NCBI RefSeq assembly: GCF_002844235.1
Contig: NZ_PGTS01000002.1
Span: 372,001-436,000 of the forward strand
DNA: 64,000 nt
Reading direction: 5' to 3'
Source of the DNA: Thalassospira povalilytica
GTDB taxonomy: Bacteria; Pseudomonadota; Alphaproteobacteria; Rhodospirillales; Thalassospiraceae
Shown piece after piece: positions 1-8,915 of this stretch (position 1 is its first letter; each line of letters opens with the position of its first letter). A model generated the notes under the pieces. That model was not told where the DNA came from, ran no database searches, and saw nothing but the letters and a program-made list of their open reading frames with translations. A program made the position numbers and the translations under genes.

Positions 1-194
1 AGTTCGACGAGATCGTGGTTGTTGGTCTTGGCGATGTTGCTTGCACACCTTGTGGTGGCTGCCGCCAGAAAATTCGCGAATTTACCGGTTCTGATGCAAC
101 GATCTTTATCATCAATGATGCCGGTGAAACGCTGTTGACCTTGTCGCGTGAAGAACTGATTCCACATTCCTTTGGTCCGGAGAACCTCAAATGA
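1..194 (+). CDS. cdd: Cytidine deaminase, C-terminal part (5' end outside window)
   Basis: Reading from base 3, the frame encodes about 63 residues up to a TGA at 192-194. It contains PCGGCRQ, the zinc-binding Cys-x2-Cys motif of cytidine deaminases, followed by the usual short C-terminal sheet region. The enzyme hydrolyses cytidine or deoxycytidine to uridine or deoxyuridine in the cytoplasm. The catalytic His/Glu segment lies upstream of the window, so activity cannot be judged here. The stop overlaps the start of the next gene (ATGA at 191-194), which indicates translational coupling with punA and deoA in a nucleoside-salvage operon. The family call rests on the zinc motif plus the operon context. 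Confidence 0.85.
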   Translation, partial: FDEIVVVGLGDVACTPCGGCRQKIREFTGSDATIFIINDAGETLLTLSREELIPHSFGPENLK

Positions 195-997
195 GCAACG
201 TAAAAGCTGCATTGGACGTGATCGCCGCAAAGGCACCCGGCTTCAAGGCCGAGGTGGCATTGGTACTTGGAAGTGGTCTTGGCGGGGTTGTTGATGCCGT
301 CAGCGAAGCAATCCGCATTTCCTATGAAGATTTGCCCGGTTTTCCGCGCCCGACCGTTGTCGGACATGGCGGGACGCTGGTCCTTGGCCGGATTGGTGGT
401 GTTTCGGTCGCGGTGATGCAGGGACGGGCGCATTATTACGAACATGGTCGTTCCGATTTGATGGCAGAACCGCTTGAAACCATGCGGGAACTGGGGGCAG
501 AACGCCTTATTCTGACCAATGCCGCCGGATCGTTGCTGCCCGAAGCCGTTCCGGGCAGTCTGATGCTGATTACCGATCATATCAGCCTGTTTGGGCCGAA
601 CCCGCTGATTGGTTATCACGGGAATGACCGCTTTGTCGGCATGGATGTGCCTTATGATCCGGAAATCGGTTCGGGTCTTCATGACACGGCGGCCAAACTG
701 GGGATCAAGCTGTTTGAAGGCACCTATTGCTGGTGCACGGGGCCAAGCTTTGAAACCCCGGCTGAAATCCGCGCGCTCAAGACCCTTGGGGCGGATGCGG
801 TCGGGATGTCGACCGTTCCGGAAAACATTCTTGCGCGTCGCCTTGGCTTCAAGGTTGCAGCAATTTCAAATATCACAAACCTTGCCGCGGGCATGAGCGC
901 AACACCGCTGAGCCACGAGCAGACACTTGAAATGTCCAAAACAGGATCTGCCAATCTTATCAAGATCTTGCTTCAATATTTTTCAGGTGCTGCCTAA
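191..997 (+). CDS. punA: Purine nucleoside phosphorylase (trimeric PNP family)
   Basis: This 268-residue cytoplasmic enzyme is predicted to split purine (deoxy)nucleosides with phosphate into base and (deoxy)ribose-1-phosphate. The phosphate loop GSGLGG is at residues 27-32, with GHGG near 58-61 and the phosphate-contacting His in QGRAHYYEHG at about residue 81. The purine-site segment GPSFETPAE spans 184-192; its second Glu (192) and the Asn of ITNLA (230) match the base-binding Glu/Asn pair of the mammalian-type trimeric enzymes. Length is typical. The ATG overlaps the cdd stop, and deoA follows after 60 bases, so the three genes look like one salvage operon feeding pentose phosphates into central metabolism. 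Confidence 0.93.
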   Translation: MSNVKAALDVIAAKAPGFKAEVALVLGSGLGGVVDAVSEAIRISYEDLPGFPRPTVVGHGGTLVLGRIGGVSVAVMQGRAHYYEHGRSDLMAEPLETMRELGAERLILTNAAGSLLPEAVPGSLMLITDHISLFGPNPLIGYHGNDRFVGMDVPYDPEIGSGLHDTAAKLGIKLFEGTYCWCTGPSFETPAEIRALKTLGADAVGMSTVPENILARRLGFKVAAISNITNLAAGMSATPLSHEQTLEMSKTGSANLIKILLQYFSGAA

Positions 998-1057
998 ACG
1001 CGGCCAAGACCGGAAAACGGTCTGAGACAGTAACGACAAGCGCGCAGGAGACAGCAG

Positions 1058-2398
1058 ATGCTGCCGCAGGAAATTATTCGCCGCAAACGCGAAGGCGAAG
1101 TTCTTACAGACGCAGAAATTGCCTTTTTCGTCAAAGGCATCACCGATGACAGCATTAGCGAGGGACAGGTTGCGGCCCTTGCCATGGCGGTGTTTTTCAA
1201 TGGCATGACCATGGACGAACGTGCCGCACTTACCCGCAATATGCGTGACAGTGGCACCGTCCTTGACTGGAAGGCGCTCGGACTTGACGGACCGGTGGTT
1301 GACAAACATTCGACCGGTGGGGTCGGTGACAAGGTCAGCCTGATGCTGGGGCCGATTGTCGGGGCATGTGGTGCATTTGTTCCGATGATTTCGGGCCGTG
1401 GACTTGGTCACACGGGTGGAACACTTGATAAATTTGATTCCATCCCCGGATACCGCACCACGCCGACCCTTGAAGAATTCGCCAAAGTGACCCGTGAGGT
1501 CGGGTGTGCGATCATTGGTCAGACGTCGGACCTTGCGCCGGCAGATAAACGTTTTTATGGCATCCGCGACGTAACGGCGACGGTCGAAAGCATTCCGCTG
1601 ATTACGGCATCCATCCTGTCAAAGAAACTCGCCGCCGGGCTTGATTCGCTGGTGATGGATGTGAAGTTCGGGTCGGGTGCGTTCATGAATGAATATGATC
1701 GCGCGCGTGAACTGGCGCAAAGCATCACCGAAGTTGCCACCCGCAATGGTGTGCCGACAGTCGCCCTGTTGACTGATATGGAACAGGTTTTGGGCGATAC
1801 GGTTGGCAATGCGCTTGAAATGGTTGAGGCGATCGATTTCCTGACCGGTAAGCATCAGGAACAGCGTGTCTATGATGTGACCATGGCGTTGGCGGCCGAA
1901 ATGCTGGCGGTCAGTGGTGTTGCCACCGATGTGTCCGAAGGTCTGCGTCAGGCGACAGACGCGCTTGAAAGCGGCAAGGCGGCCGAGGTCTTTGGCAAAA
2001 TGGTTGCCAGCCTGGGCGGTCCGAACGACTTTGTCGAAAAACATGCCAACTATCTTGAAGCGGCCCCGATGACCAATGCCGTCACCGCGGCCAAGACCGG
2101 TCGCGTCTTGTCGATGGATGCCCGCAAGGTTGGTCTGGCACTTGTCGCGCTTAAGGGCGGGCGGACGCGTGCCGATCAGAAGATTGATTTCGCCGTCGGC
2201 TTTACCGATTTCATCAAGGTCGGCCAGCCGGTTTCAGCAGAAACGCCCCTGTGTGTCGCGCATACCCGGGATCAGGCGCAACTGGACGAGGCGACCGCAT
2301 TGCTGCGTGAAGCCATCGTGATTGGCGATGGTGACGTTGCCCCGACCGGGTCGGAACCCGCGGTGCGCGAACGCATTGTGGCCAGCCTTAAGGGCTAA
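1058..2398 (+). CDS. deoA: Thymidine phosphorylase
   Basis: This 446-residue enzyme phosphorolyses thymidine or deoxyuridine to the base and 2-deoxyribose-1-phosphate. The substrate motif [10 protein letters not shown] is at residues 83-92 and the family signature [20 protein letters not shown] at 112-131. The order of an N-terminal helical domain, a phosphate-binding alpha/beta domain and a C-terminal domain fits the dimeric pyrimidine phosphorylase family, as does the length. An AGGAGA Shine-Dalgarno sequence precedes the ATG by about seven bases. It is the last gene of the cdd-punA-deoA set and is closed by a strong terminator at 2428-2454. Deoxyuridine made by Cdd is its natural substrate, so neighbouring steps are encoded together. 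Confidence 0.95.
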   Translation: MLPQEIIRRKREGEVLTDAEIAFFVKGITDDSISEGQVAALAMAVFFNGMTMDERAALTRNMRDSGTVLDWKALGLDGPVVDKHSTGGVGDKVSLMLGPIVGACGAFVPMISGRGLGHTGGTLDKFDSIPGYRTTPTLEEFAKVTREVGCAIIGQTSDLAPADKRFYGIRDVTATVESIPLITASILSKKLAAGLDSLVMDVKFGSGAFMNEYDRARELAQSITEVATRNGVPTVALLTDMEQVLGDTVGNALEMVEAIDFLTGKHQEQRVYDVTMALAAEMLAVSGVATDVSEGLRQATDALESGKAAEVFGKMVASLGGPNDFVEKHANYLEAAPMTNAVTAAKTGRVLSMDARKVGLALVALKGGRTRADQKIDFAVGFTDFIKVGQPVSAETPLCVAHTRDQAQLDEATALLREAIVIGDGDVAPTGSEPAVRERIVASLKG

Positions 2399-2427
2399 AA
2401 CATCAGGGCATGATCTGTGAAAAAGGA

Positions 2428-2454
2428 AAGCCGGGGATTACCCCGGCTTTTTTT
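2428..2454. terminator. Intrinsic terminator between convergent deoA and GMC gene
   Basis: A nine-base GC-rich stem (AAGCCGGGG / CCCCGGCTT) with an ATTA loop is followed by a T run on the + strand and is preceded by an A run, so it can serve both strands. The T tract touches the stop codon of the convergent oxidoreductase gene. Confidence 0.9.
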
Positions 2455-4054
2455 ATTGTGTTGCAGATGCCTTGATCATCGCGGCGGCCTTTTCCGCGAT
2501 CATGATGGTTGGCGAATTTGTGTTGCCTGACACGATGGTCGGCATGATTGACGCATCGGCAATGCGCAAACCGTCAAGACCGCGCAGTCGCAATTCCGGA
2601 TCAACAACCGATGCCGGATCCGCCCCCATCCGACATGTACCCACCGGATGGAAAATGGTCGTGCCGATATCACCGGCGGCACGTATCAGGTCTTCTTCGC
2701 TATCATAGGCGGGGCCGGGTTTGAATTCTTCGGGGGCATAGGGAGACAGTGCCGGCTGGCTTGCAATTTTGCGCGTCAGGCGGATGGAATCTGCGGCGAC
2801 CTTTTTATCGGCATCCGCGGACAGGTAATTTGGCGCAATGGCAGGCTGCTCGGTGTGATCCGGACTGGTGATATGGATGCTGCCCCGGCTTTGCGGGCGA
2901 AGATTGCAGACACTGGCAGTAAAGGCCGGGAACGGGTGAACCGGTTCGCCGAATTTCTCAAGCGACAGCGGCTGCACATGATATTGCAAATTGGGCGTTT
3001 CAAACGAGGCGTCAGACCGCGTGAAAATGCCCAGCTGGCTTGGCGCCATCGACATCGGGCCGGACTGGTTGAACAGATATTCCAGCGCGATGCTTGCCTT
3101 GCCAAACAGGCTGCTGGCCTTTTCATTCAGGGTTCGAATGCCGCTTACCTTGAATGCGCAGCGCAATTGCAGGTGATCCTGAAGGTTTTCACCGACCTGC
3201 GGGCTGTCGACAGCCTGTTCAATGCCATATTGCTGAAGAATGTCACCACGCCCGATCCCGGAAAGTTCAAGAATTTGCGGGGACCCGACAGAGCCGGCAG
3301 ACAGAACGGTTTCGCGATTGGCATAGACCGTTTCGATATTGCCGCCGCGTTCATATTCAACACCGGTGACACGTCCATCAGCAATGATCAGCCGACGGAC
3401 ATGGGCGTTGGTTCGGACTTCAAGGTTTTTACGATCAAGGGCAGGGCGCAAAAACGCCTTTGATGTGTTCCAGCGAATACCGCGTTTCTGGTTCACATCG
3501 AAATAGGATGATCCTTCGTTGGTGCCACGATTGAAGTCGGGAACCTTGGGAATGCCGGCCTGTTCGGCAGCATCCTGAAAGGCTTCGAGGATTTCCCAGC
3601 GCACGCGAGCCTGTTCGACCCGCCATTCGCCGCCTTCGCCGTGCAATTCGTCAGCACCGCGGTAATAATCTTCGGATTTCTTGAAAAAGGGCAGCACATC
3701 GTCCCAGCCCCAATTTGAACAACCCGATTGACGCCACTGGTCATAATCATTGGCCTGACCGCGCATATAGATCATGCCATTGATCGATGAACAGCCGCCC
3801 AGAACCTTGCCGCGCGGATAGCCAAGCGATCGGCCGTTCAACCCCGGTTCGCGGACGGTGTTGAAACACCAGTCCACGTTCGGGTTGCCAATGCAGTAAA
3901 GGTAGCCGACCGGGATGTGAATCCAGGGATTGCGATCCTTGCCGCCAGCTTCAAGCAACAGGATGCTTGCATCAGCCATCTCCGAAAGACGGTTTGCCAA
4001 TGTGCACCCGGCCGATCCTGCTCCGATAATGATGTAGTCGAATTTTTGCTCCAT
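2453..4054 (-). CDS. GMC-family FAD-dependent oxidoreductase (choline dehydrogenase-like)
   Basis: This 533-residue flavoprotein is predicted to oxidise an alcohol to an aldehyde. The FAD dinucleotide motif GAGSAG is at residues 11-16 and the GMC signature around GKVLGGCSSINGMIYMRG at 82-99. The catalytic His lies in HPVGTCRMG (His469), and the second active-site residue is an Asn in SGNTNSPT (about 511-513). No signal peptide is present, so it is cytoplasmic or membrane-peripheral. It starts 12 bases after livM and is the last gene of the ABC-importer operon, which suggests that it acts on the imported compound or a derivative. The substrate is not determined: choline, polyethylene-glycol-like alcohols and medium-chain alcohols are all used by close relatives of this fold. 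Confidence 0.85.
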   Translation of the reverse strand: MEQKFDYIIIGAGSAGCTLANRLSEMADASILLLEAGGKDRNPWIHIPVGYLYCIGNPNVDWCFNTVREPGLNGRSLGYPRGKVLGGCSSINGMIYMRGQANDYDQWRQSGCSNWGWDDVLPFFKKSEDYYRGADELHGEGGEWRVEQARVRWEILEAFQDAAEQAGIPKVPDFNRGTNEGSSYFDVNQKRGIRWNTSKAFLRPALDRKNLEVRTNAHVRRLIIADGRVTGVEYERGGNIETVYANRETVLSAGSVGSPQILELSGIGRGDILQQYGIEQAVDSPQVGENLQDHLQLRCAFKVSGIRTLNEKASSLFGKASIALEYLFNQSGPMSMAPSQLGIFTRSDASFETPNLQYHVQPLSLEKFGEPVHPFPAFTASVCNLRPQSRGSIHITSPDHTEQPAIAPNYLSADADKKVAADSIRLTRKIASQPALSPYAPEEFKPGPAYDSEEDLIRAAGDIGTTIFHPVGTCRMGADPASVVDPELRLRGLDGLRIADASIMPTIVSGNTNSPTIMIAEKAAAMIKASATQ

Positions 4055-4066
4055 GCGCCTGATACT

Positions 4067-5053
4067 CTATTTGGGGGATTTCAGGCCCAGCTTTACAGCC
4101 AGGTTTGACGCATTAAATTCGCCGACAATCCCGCGACGGAACAATAATACGCAGACGATGAAAATAAGGCCGGTCAGAACGGTGACCGGGAAGCCTGTGG
4201 TCGAGAGGTAGTTTTGGACTGTTACCACAAAGGCCGCGCCAAAAATCGGGCCAAATATGGTACCAATTCCACCCAGCAATGTCATAAGGATCACTTCACC
4301 CGACATCTGCCAGGCAACATCGGTCAGGGTGGCAAACTGGAAAACCAATGCCTTAAGACCACCAGCCAGACCGGCAAGTGCGGCAGACATTACAAAGGCA
4401 CCCAGTTTGTAAAGATTGACCGAATAACCAAGCGAAATTGCACGATTTTCATTTTCCCGAATGGAACGAAGTATCATGCCAAACGGGGAATGAACGATCC
4501 GCCAGACGGCAAAAACGCCAAGAACGAAGACGCCAAGAACAAAGAAATACATGTTCAGGGGCTCGTTAAGATCGATGAAGCGAAGAAGATGTCCGCGCGG
4601 AACCCCTTGAAGCCCGTCTTCACCTTTGGTGAATTCAGCCTGAAGGCAGAAGAAGAAGAACATTTGCGACAATGCCAGGGTGATCATGGCGAAATAGATA
4701 CCTTGGCGGCGAATGGCGAAGAATCCGATCACCAGACCCATGACAGCGGCACCGGCCACACCAAGCAGAATTCCGGCTTCCGGCGAAAAGCCCCATTCCT
4801 TGACCGCATGTGCAGTGAAATAGACGGCACCACCAAAGAAGGCGGCATGGCCAAAGGAAAGAAGCCCCGTAAAGCCCAGCAGAAGGTTAAAGGCGCTGGC
4901 AAACAGTGCAAAGCACAACACCTTCATCAGGAAAACCGGATACAACACGAAGGGCGCAAATATCAGCGCGATCAGCAGTGCGATGATAAGCGCAATCTGG
5001 ACGCGGTTTGCAGTCTGATTGCGTGTTTCGGAGGTCATACTAATTTCAGTCAT
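4067..5053 (-). CDS. livM: LIV-type ABC transporter permease (LivM family)
   Basis: This inner-membrane permease has about ten hydrophobic segments and the LivM-type central region with FTGLLSFGHAAFFGGAVY. A TTG codon at 5071 would give a longer frame, but an ATG at 5053 lies two bases after the livH stop and has GGGA about eight bases upstream, so I prefer it (328 residues). Together with LivH it forms the heterodimeric channel of a HAAT-family importer for branched-chain amino acids, amides, short acids or related compounds. The GMC oxidoreductase gene follows after 12 bases. The last 60 residues are poorly conserved and carry no recognisable extra domain. Substrate specificity cannot be read from the permease. 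Confidence 0.88.
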   Translation of the reverse strand: MTEISMTSETRNQTANRVQIALIIALLIALIFAPFVLYPVFLMKVLCFALFASAFNLLLGFTGLLSFGHAAFFGGAVYFTAHAVKEWGFSPEAGILLGVAGAAVMGLVIGFFAIRRQGIYFAMITLALSQMFFFFCLQAEFTKGEDGLQGVPRGHLLRFIDLNEPLNMYFFVLGVFVLGVFAVWRIVHSPFGMILRSIRENENRAISLGYSVNLYKLGAFVMSAALAGLAGGLKALVFQFATLTDVAWQMSGEVILMTLLGGIGTIFGPIFGAAFVVTVQNYLSTTGFPVTVLTGLIFIVCVLLFRRGIVGEFNASNLAVKLGLKSPK

Positions 5054-5054
5054 A

Positions 5055-5936
5055 TCAAGCATCCCGACCAAACAGACCCGCAGGCCGGATCAACAGTACA
5101 ATGGCCATGATCACAAAGATCACGATGTTGGAGGCTTCCGGATAGAATACTTTGGTCAGGCCTTCCAGAATGCCGAGCATATAGCCCGTAACAATCGCCC
5201 CCATGATAGATCCCATGCCGCCGACAACAACGATGGCAAAAACCACAATAATAAGGTTTGAGCCCATCAGCGGGCTGACCTGATAGATCGGGGCTGCCAT
5301 GATGCCGGCAAGTGCCGCCAGCCCGGCGCCAAGCCCGTAGGTCAGCGTCAGCAGGAACGGGACATTGATGCCGAAAGATTGCACAAGCGTCGGGTTTTCG
5401 GTTGCGGCACGCAAATAGGAACCAAGCTTTGTCTTCTCGATCAACAGCCAGGTACCGATACAAACGATCAGCGAAGCAACAACAACCCAACCGCGGTAAA
5501 TCGGCAAATACATGAAGCCAAGATTGACCCCGCCCGACAGCAATTCGGGTGTCTCGTAGGGTTGGCCGGATGTTCCATAGAAATAGCGGAAGCTGCCTTC
5601 TATCACCAGTGCAAGGCCAAACGTAAACAGCAGACCGTACAAATGATCCAGGTTGTAGAGACGGCGCAAAGCAAACCGTTCAATGACGATCCCGGTCAAG
5701 CCAACAATCACCGGCGCCAGCAAAAGGGCAAACCAGTAATTGACGCCGACCCATGACAGCAGAAGAAAACCTGCGAAAGCGCCCATCATGTATTGTGCGC
5801 CATGCGCGAAATTGATGACACGCAAAAGGCCAAAAATAATCGCCAGCCCAAGACTGAGCATGGCATAGAACGAACCATTGATCAGGCCGATCAGAAGCTG
5901 ACCGAGAAACGCCTGAATTGGGATACCAAAAATCAT
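5055..5936 (-). CDS. livH: LIV-type ABC transporter permease (LivH family)
   Basis: This 293-residue permease has about eight membrane segments. The N-terminal region reads QLLIGLINGSFYAMLSLGLA and is followed by INFAHGAQYMMGAF, the hallmark of LivH proteins. I placed the start at the ATG at 5936, just downstream of the livF stop. A GTG at 5942 is better spaced (nine bases) from the GGGAG sequence at the end of livF and may be the true start. The upstream in-frame extension overlaps livF and is not a plausible start. The stop is two bases from the chosen livM start, which indicates coupling. It is the partner of LivM in the channel fed by LivG and LivF ATPases. Confidence 0.88.
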   Translation of the reverse strand: MIFGIPIQAFLGQLLIGLINGSFYAMLSLGLAIIFGLLRVINFAHGAQYMMGAFAGFLLLSWVGVNYWFALLLAPVIVGLTGIVIERFALRRLYNLDHLYGLLFTFGLALVIEGSFRYFYGTSGQPYETPELLSGGVNLGFMYLPIYRGWVVVASLIVCIGTWLLIEKTKLGSYLRAATENPTLVQSFGINVPFLLTLTYGLGAGLAALAGIMAAPIYQVSPLMGSNLIIVVFAIVVVGGMGSIMGAIVTGYMLGILEGLTKVFYPEASNIVIFVIMAIVLLIRPAGLFGRDA

Positions 5937-5946
5937 AATCACGGCG

Positions 5947-6654
5947 TCATACTCCCAGAACTTCGTGCAGGGTTTCCATTTTCGCGGGCAGTTCCGCCAA
6001 ATCAAAACCGTCTGTCACTTTCCCGTGATCCATAACGTAGAAGCGGTCGGCAATCTTGCTTGCAAAACGGAAGTTCTGTTCAACGAGCAAAATGGTCATG
6101 CCACGTGCTTTTAGGGTTTGCAGCACTTCTCCGATGCGTTGAACAATTACCGGTGCGAGACCTTCGGTCGGTTCATCAAGCAGCAGCATCTTGACGCCGG
6201 TACGCAGCATGCGTGCCATGGCAAGCATCTGTTGTTCACCACCGGAAAGCTTGGTTCCCTGACTGTTACGTCTTTCCTTAAGGTTCGGAAAAAGCTGATA
6301 GATTTCCTCTACCGTCATTCCGGTATCGGAAACGACAGGGGGCAACATAAGATTTTCCTCAACACTGAGAGTCGAGAAAATTCCCCGTTCTTCCGGGACA
6401 AAGCCAATACCCACCCGTGCAGTATGATGAAGCGGGCGGTTCATAAGGTCGGTACCGTCAAAGCTGATGGTGCCGGTACGTTTGCGCAGAATGCCGACGA
6501 TTGAACGCAAGGTGGTTGTCTTACCCATACCGTTGCGACCCAGTATCGTGACGGTTTCGCCTTCACGGACTTCCAGATTTACACCATGCAGGATGTGACT
6601 TTCATCGTACCAGGCATTGAGATCCCGAACGGAGAGAAGAGTTTTATCAGTCAT
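5947..6654 (-). CDS. livF: LIV-type ABC transporter ATP-binding protein (LivF family)
   Basis: This 235-residue cytoplasmic ATPase carries Walker A GRNGMGKTT (about 39-47), the signature LSGGEQQ and Walker B LLLDEPTEGL, the usual LivF form. The ATG at 6654 overlaps the end of livG by eight bases (ATGACTGA), so translation is coupled. An in-frame extension upstream is possible but lies wholly inside livG. It pairs with LivG to power import through LivH and LivM. The family call is firm; the transported compound is open. Confidence 0.9.
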   Translation of the reverse strand: MTDKTLLSVRDLNAWYDESHILHGVNLEVREGETVTILGRNGMGKTTTLRSIVGILRKRTGTISFDGTDLMNRPLHHTARVGIGFVPEERGIFSTLSVEENLMLPPVVSDTGMTVEEIYQLFPNLKERRNSQGTKLSGGEQQMLAMARMLRTGVKMLLLDEPTEGLAPVIVQRIGEVLQTLKARGMTILLVEQNFRFASKIADRFYVMDHGKVTDGFDLAELPAKMETLHEVLGV

Positions 6655-7450
6655 GGTCCGTCCCCATGTAGGCGATCTTGACTTGCTCGTCATTGCTTAC
6701 GGTGGCGTAGTCGCCCTCTGCCAGAATTTCACCGCGTTGCAGGACGGTGATGTGGTCACACAGGTCAGACACAACATTCAGGTTATGCTCGACCATCAGG
6801 ACGGCCCGCGTTTTTGCAACATCTCTTATGAGTTCTGCGACCATTCCGACATCTTCGCCGCCCATACCGGCCATTGGTTCGTCAAGAAGGAGAACCTTCG
6901 GATCAAGTGCCAGCGTGGTCGCGATTTCAAGCACACGCTTGCGTCCATAGGACAGGTCCGCGGCAAGACTGTTGCACTGATTTTGCAAACCGACCGAGGT
7001 CAGAAGTTCCATCGCCCGATCATTTAGAACATCGAGTTTGGACAAAGGCAGCCAGAACTGTGTCGACAAATTACCCGGACGCTGAAGGGCGACGCGTATA
7101 TTTTCCAGTACCGTCAAATGAGGGAAAATTGCCGAAATCTGGAAAGATCGCACCAATCCCATACGCGCGACGCGCGCAGGCGCGGTCTTGGTAATGTCCT
7201 GGCCAAGCAGGGTGATCTTGCCGCTGGTCGGCTGCAGGAATTTTGTCAGAAGATTGAATACGGTGGTTTTGCCTGCGCCATTTGGTCCAATCAGCGCATG
7301 CACTTTGGCGTGATGAACGTCGATATTGACGTTGTTGACCGCAGTAAAGCCGCCAAAATCGCGACGAAGGTCACGAGCGGAAAGAACCACTCGTGACTTT
7401 GTCTCGTTTTGCTGGCTACCGGGTTTCGTGTGAAATTCGGTTGCCGTCAT
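6647..7450 (-). CDS. livG: LIV-type ABC transporter ATP-binding protein (LivG family)
   Basis: This 267-residue ATPase has Walker A GPNGAGKTT, the LivG-type signature region LSYGRKRVLE and Walker B LLLDEPMAG, followed by the MVEHNLNVV switch segment. I chose the ATG at 7450, three bases beyond the stop of the binding-protein gene. A longer reading frame would run into that gene. About 20 polar residues precede the first ABC strand, slightly more than in most LivG proteins. Its place directly after the binding protein and before livF matches the common HAAT operon order with ATPases before permeases. Confidence 0.9.
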   Translation of the reverse strand: MTATEFHTKPGSQQNETKSRVVLSARDLRRDFGGFTAVNNVNIDVHHAKVHALIGPNGAGKTTVFNLLTKFLQPTSGKITLLGQDITKTAPARVARMGLVRSFQISAIFPHLTVLENIRVALQRPGNLSTQFWLPLSKLDVLNDRAMELLTSVGLQNQCNSLAADLSYGRKRVLEIATTLALDPKVLLLDEPMAGMGGEDVGMVAELIRDVAKTRAVLMVEHNLNVVSDLCDHITVLQRGEILAEGDYATVSNDEQVKIAYMGTDHD

Positions 7451-7454
7451 GGTC

Positions 7455-8663
7455 TTATTTCGATGCCAGGCTGCAACCGCTTTCGGCCGGATCGATGAAG
7501 GCCTTGTTGCCAGGAACGGTATCAAGGATGTTGTAGTAGTCCCAGTCGCCCGTCATTTGTTCTGGCGATTTTACTTCCATCAGATACATGTCGTAAATCA
7601 TGCGGCCGTTGGCGCCGACCTTGCCATTGTTGGCAAAAACGTCATTGACCGGCATTTCATGCAGGGCCTTGGCGACAGCTTCGGTTTCGTCAGTGCCGGT
7701 TTTATCAATGGCCTTGAGATACTGAAGAACTGCCGAATAGGTGCCAGCCTGAATCATGTTTGGCATACGACCCGTGCGGTCAAAGAAGCGTTTGCCAAAT
7801 TCGCGGGTTTCGTCATTACGATCCCAATAGAAACCCTCAGTCAGGGTCAGACCCTGGGATGCCTTGGCACCCAGACCATGGACTTCTGCAAGCGTAAAGA
7901 GCAAGGCAGCCAGTCGCTGGCCGCTCTGTACGATACCGAATTCCGATGCCTGTTTGATCGCGTTGGCGGTATCAAGACCAGCATTGGCAAGGCCAATAAC
8001 TTTTGCCCCGGATGCCTGTGCCTGAAGCAGGAAGGAGGAATAGTCGTTCGTTCCAAGAGGATGACGGACTGAACCCGATACGGTGCCGCCGCTTTCCTTT
8101 ACAAAGTTACCGGTCTGTTCTTCGAGTGAATAGCCAAACGCGTAATCGGCAGTAAGAAAGAACCAGCTGTCTCCACCGTTATTGACCAGTGCGCCGCCGG
8201 TGCCAACAGCAAGTGCGTGCGTGTCATATGCCCAGTGGAAACCGTACGGGGAACATTGTTCGCCTGTCAGTGCCGTAGTTGCCGCACCGGTAACGATATC
8301 GATCTTTTTCTTTTCTTTTGAAATGCCTTGCACGGCAAGTGCGACCGAAGACGTCGTCAATTCCATGATGGCATCAACTTGGTCCTGATCATACCATTGA
8401 CGTGCAATGTTGGCCGCAACATCAGGCTTGTTCTGATGGTCAGCTGTAATGACTTCAACCGGCTTTCCCTGAACGGTGCCGCCGAAATCTTCAACGGCCA
8501 TTTTGGCTGCTTCGAATGACCAGACACCGCCGAAGTCGGCATAGACGCCCGACTGATCATTGAGAATGCCGATCTTGACGACGTCATCTGAAATCTCGGC
8601 ATGGGCGGGCAGTGCAGCGGCTGCTGCCATAATTGCAACCGATGCAATCGTGAACTTCTTCAT
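7455..8663 (-). CDS. Periplasmic substrate-binding protein of the LIV-type ABC importer
   Basis: This 402-residue protein has a clear signal peptide (hydrophobic stretch to ALPAHA, predicted cleavage after residue 22). The mature protein has the Peripla_BP_6 fold, beginning with VVKIGILNDQSGVYADFGG. Proteins of this fold bind amino acids, amides, short-chain acids or aromatic acids and deliver them to LivHM. The YYNILDTVPGNKAF ending is typical of the longer, non-leucine members, so leucine is not the obvious ligand. GGGAGGA precedes the ATG. It is the first gene of the operon and is expected to be its most abundant product. The promoter must lie in 8664-8915, shared with the divergent LysR gene. 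Confidence 0.88.
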   Translation of the reverse strand: MKKFTIASVAIMAAAAALPAHAEISDDVVKIGILNDQSGVYADFGGVWSFEAAKMAVEDFGGTVQGKPVEVITADHQNKPDVAANIARQWYDQDQVDAIMELTTSSVALAVQGISKEKKKIDIVTGAATTALTGEQCSPYGFHWAYDTHALAVGTGGALVNNGGDSWFFLTADYAFGYSLEEQTGNFVKESGGTVSGSVRHPLGTNDYSSFLLQAQASGAKVIGLANAGLDTANAIKQASEFGIVQSGQRLAALLFTLAEVHGLGAKASQGLTLTEGFYWDRNDETREFGKRFFDRTGRMPNMIQAGTYSAVLQYLKAIDKTGTDETEAVAKALHEMPVNDVFANNGKVGANGRMIYDMYLMEVKSPEQMTGDWDYYNILDTVPGNKAFIDPAESGCSLASK

Positions 8664-8823
8664 CTAGATTCCTCCCTGATGGAATGAAGTATCCGTCGTC
8701 AAGAATGCGACAACGGACTGTAGGACGTTGTTTGACTGCACATTTTTGTTATGGGTGGACGCAAGTGAAATGTGTCAGTCAAGTATCTGAATTATTGGTA
8801 GTTTTTGTTAGTTTGATTTGGTT

Positions 8824-8839
8824 ATTCAGAACTTTGAAT
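8824..8839. promoter_or_regulatory. Candidate LysR-type binding site between divergent genes
   Basis: ATTCA-N6-TGAAT is a perfect inverted repeat that also contains T-N11-A, the core of LysR-family boxes. It sits 77 bases before the lysR-type gene and about 160 bases before the binding-protein gene, in an AT-rich 252-base intergenic region. Its assignment to this regulator is an inference. Confidence 0.35.
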
Positions 8840-8915
8840 TACGATAACATTGACCAAAACACCTTCAAATATATAATTTTGGACAATGATTGTACAAAAA
8901 TGAACAGGTCGGTGG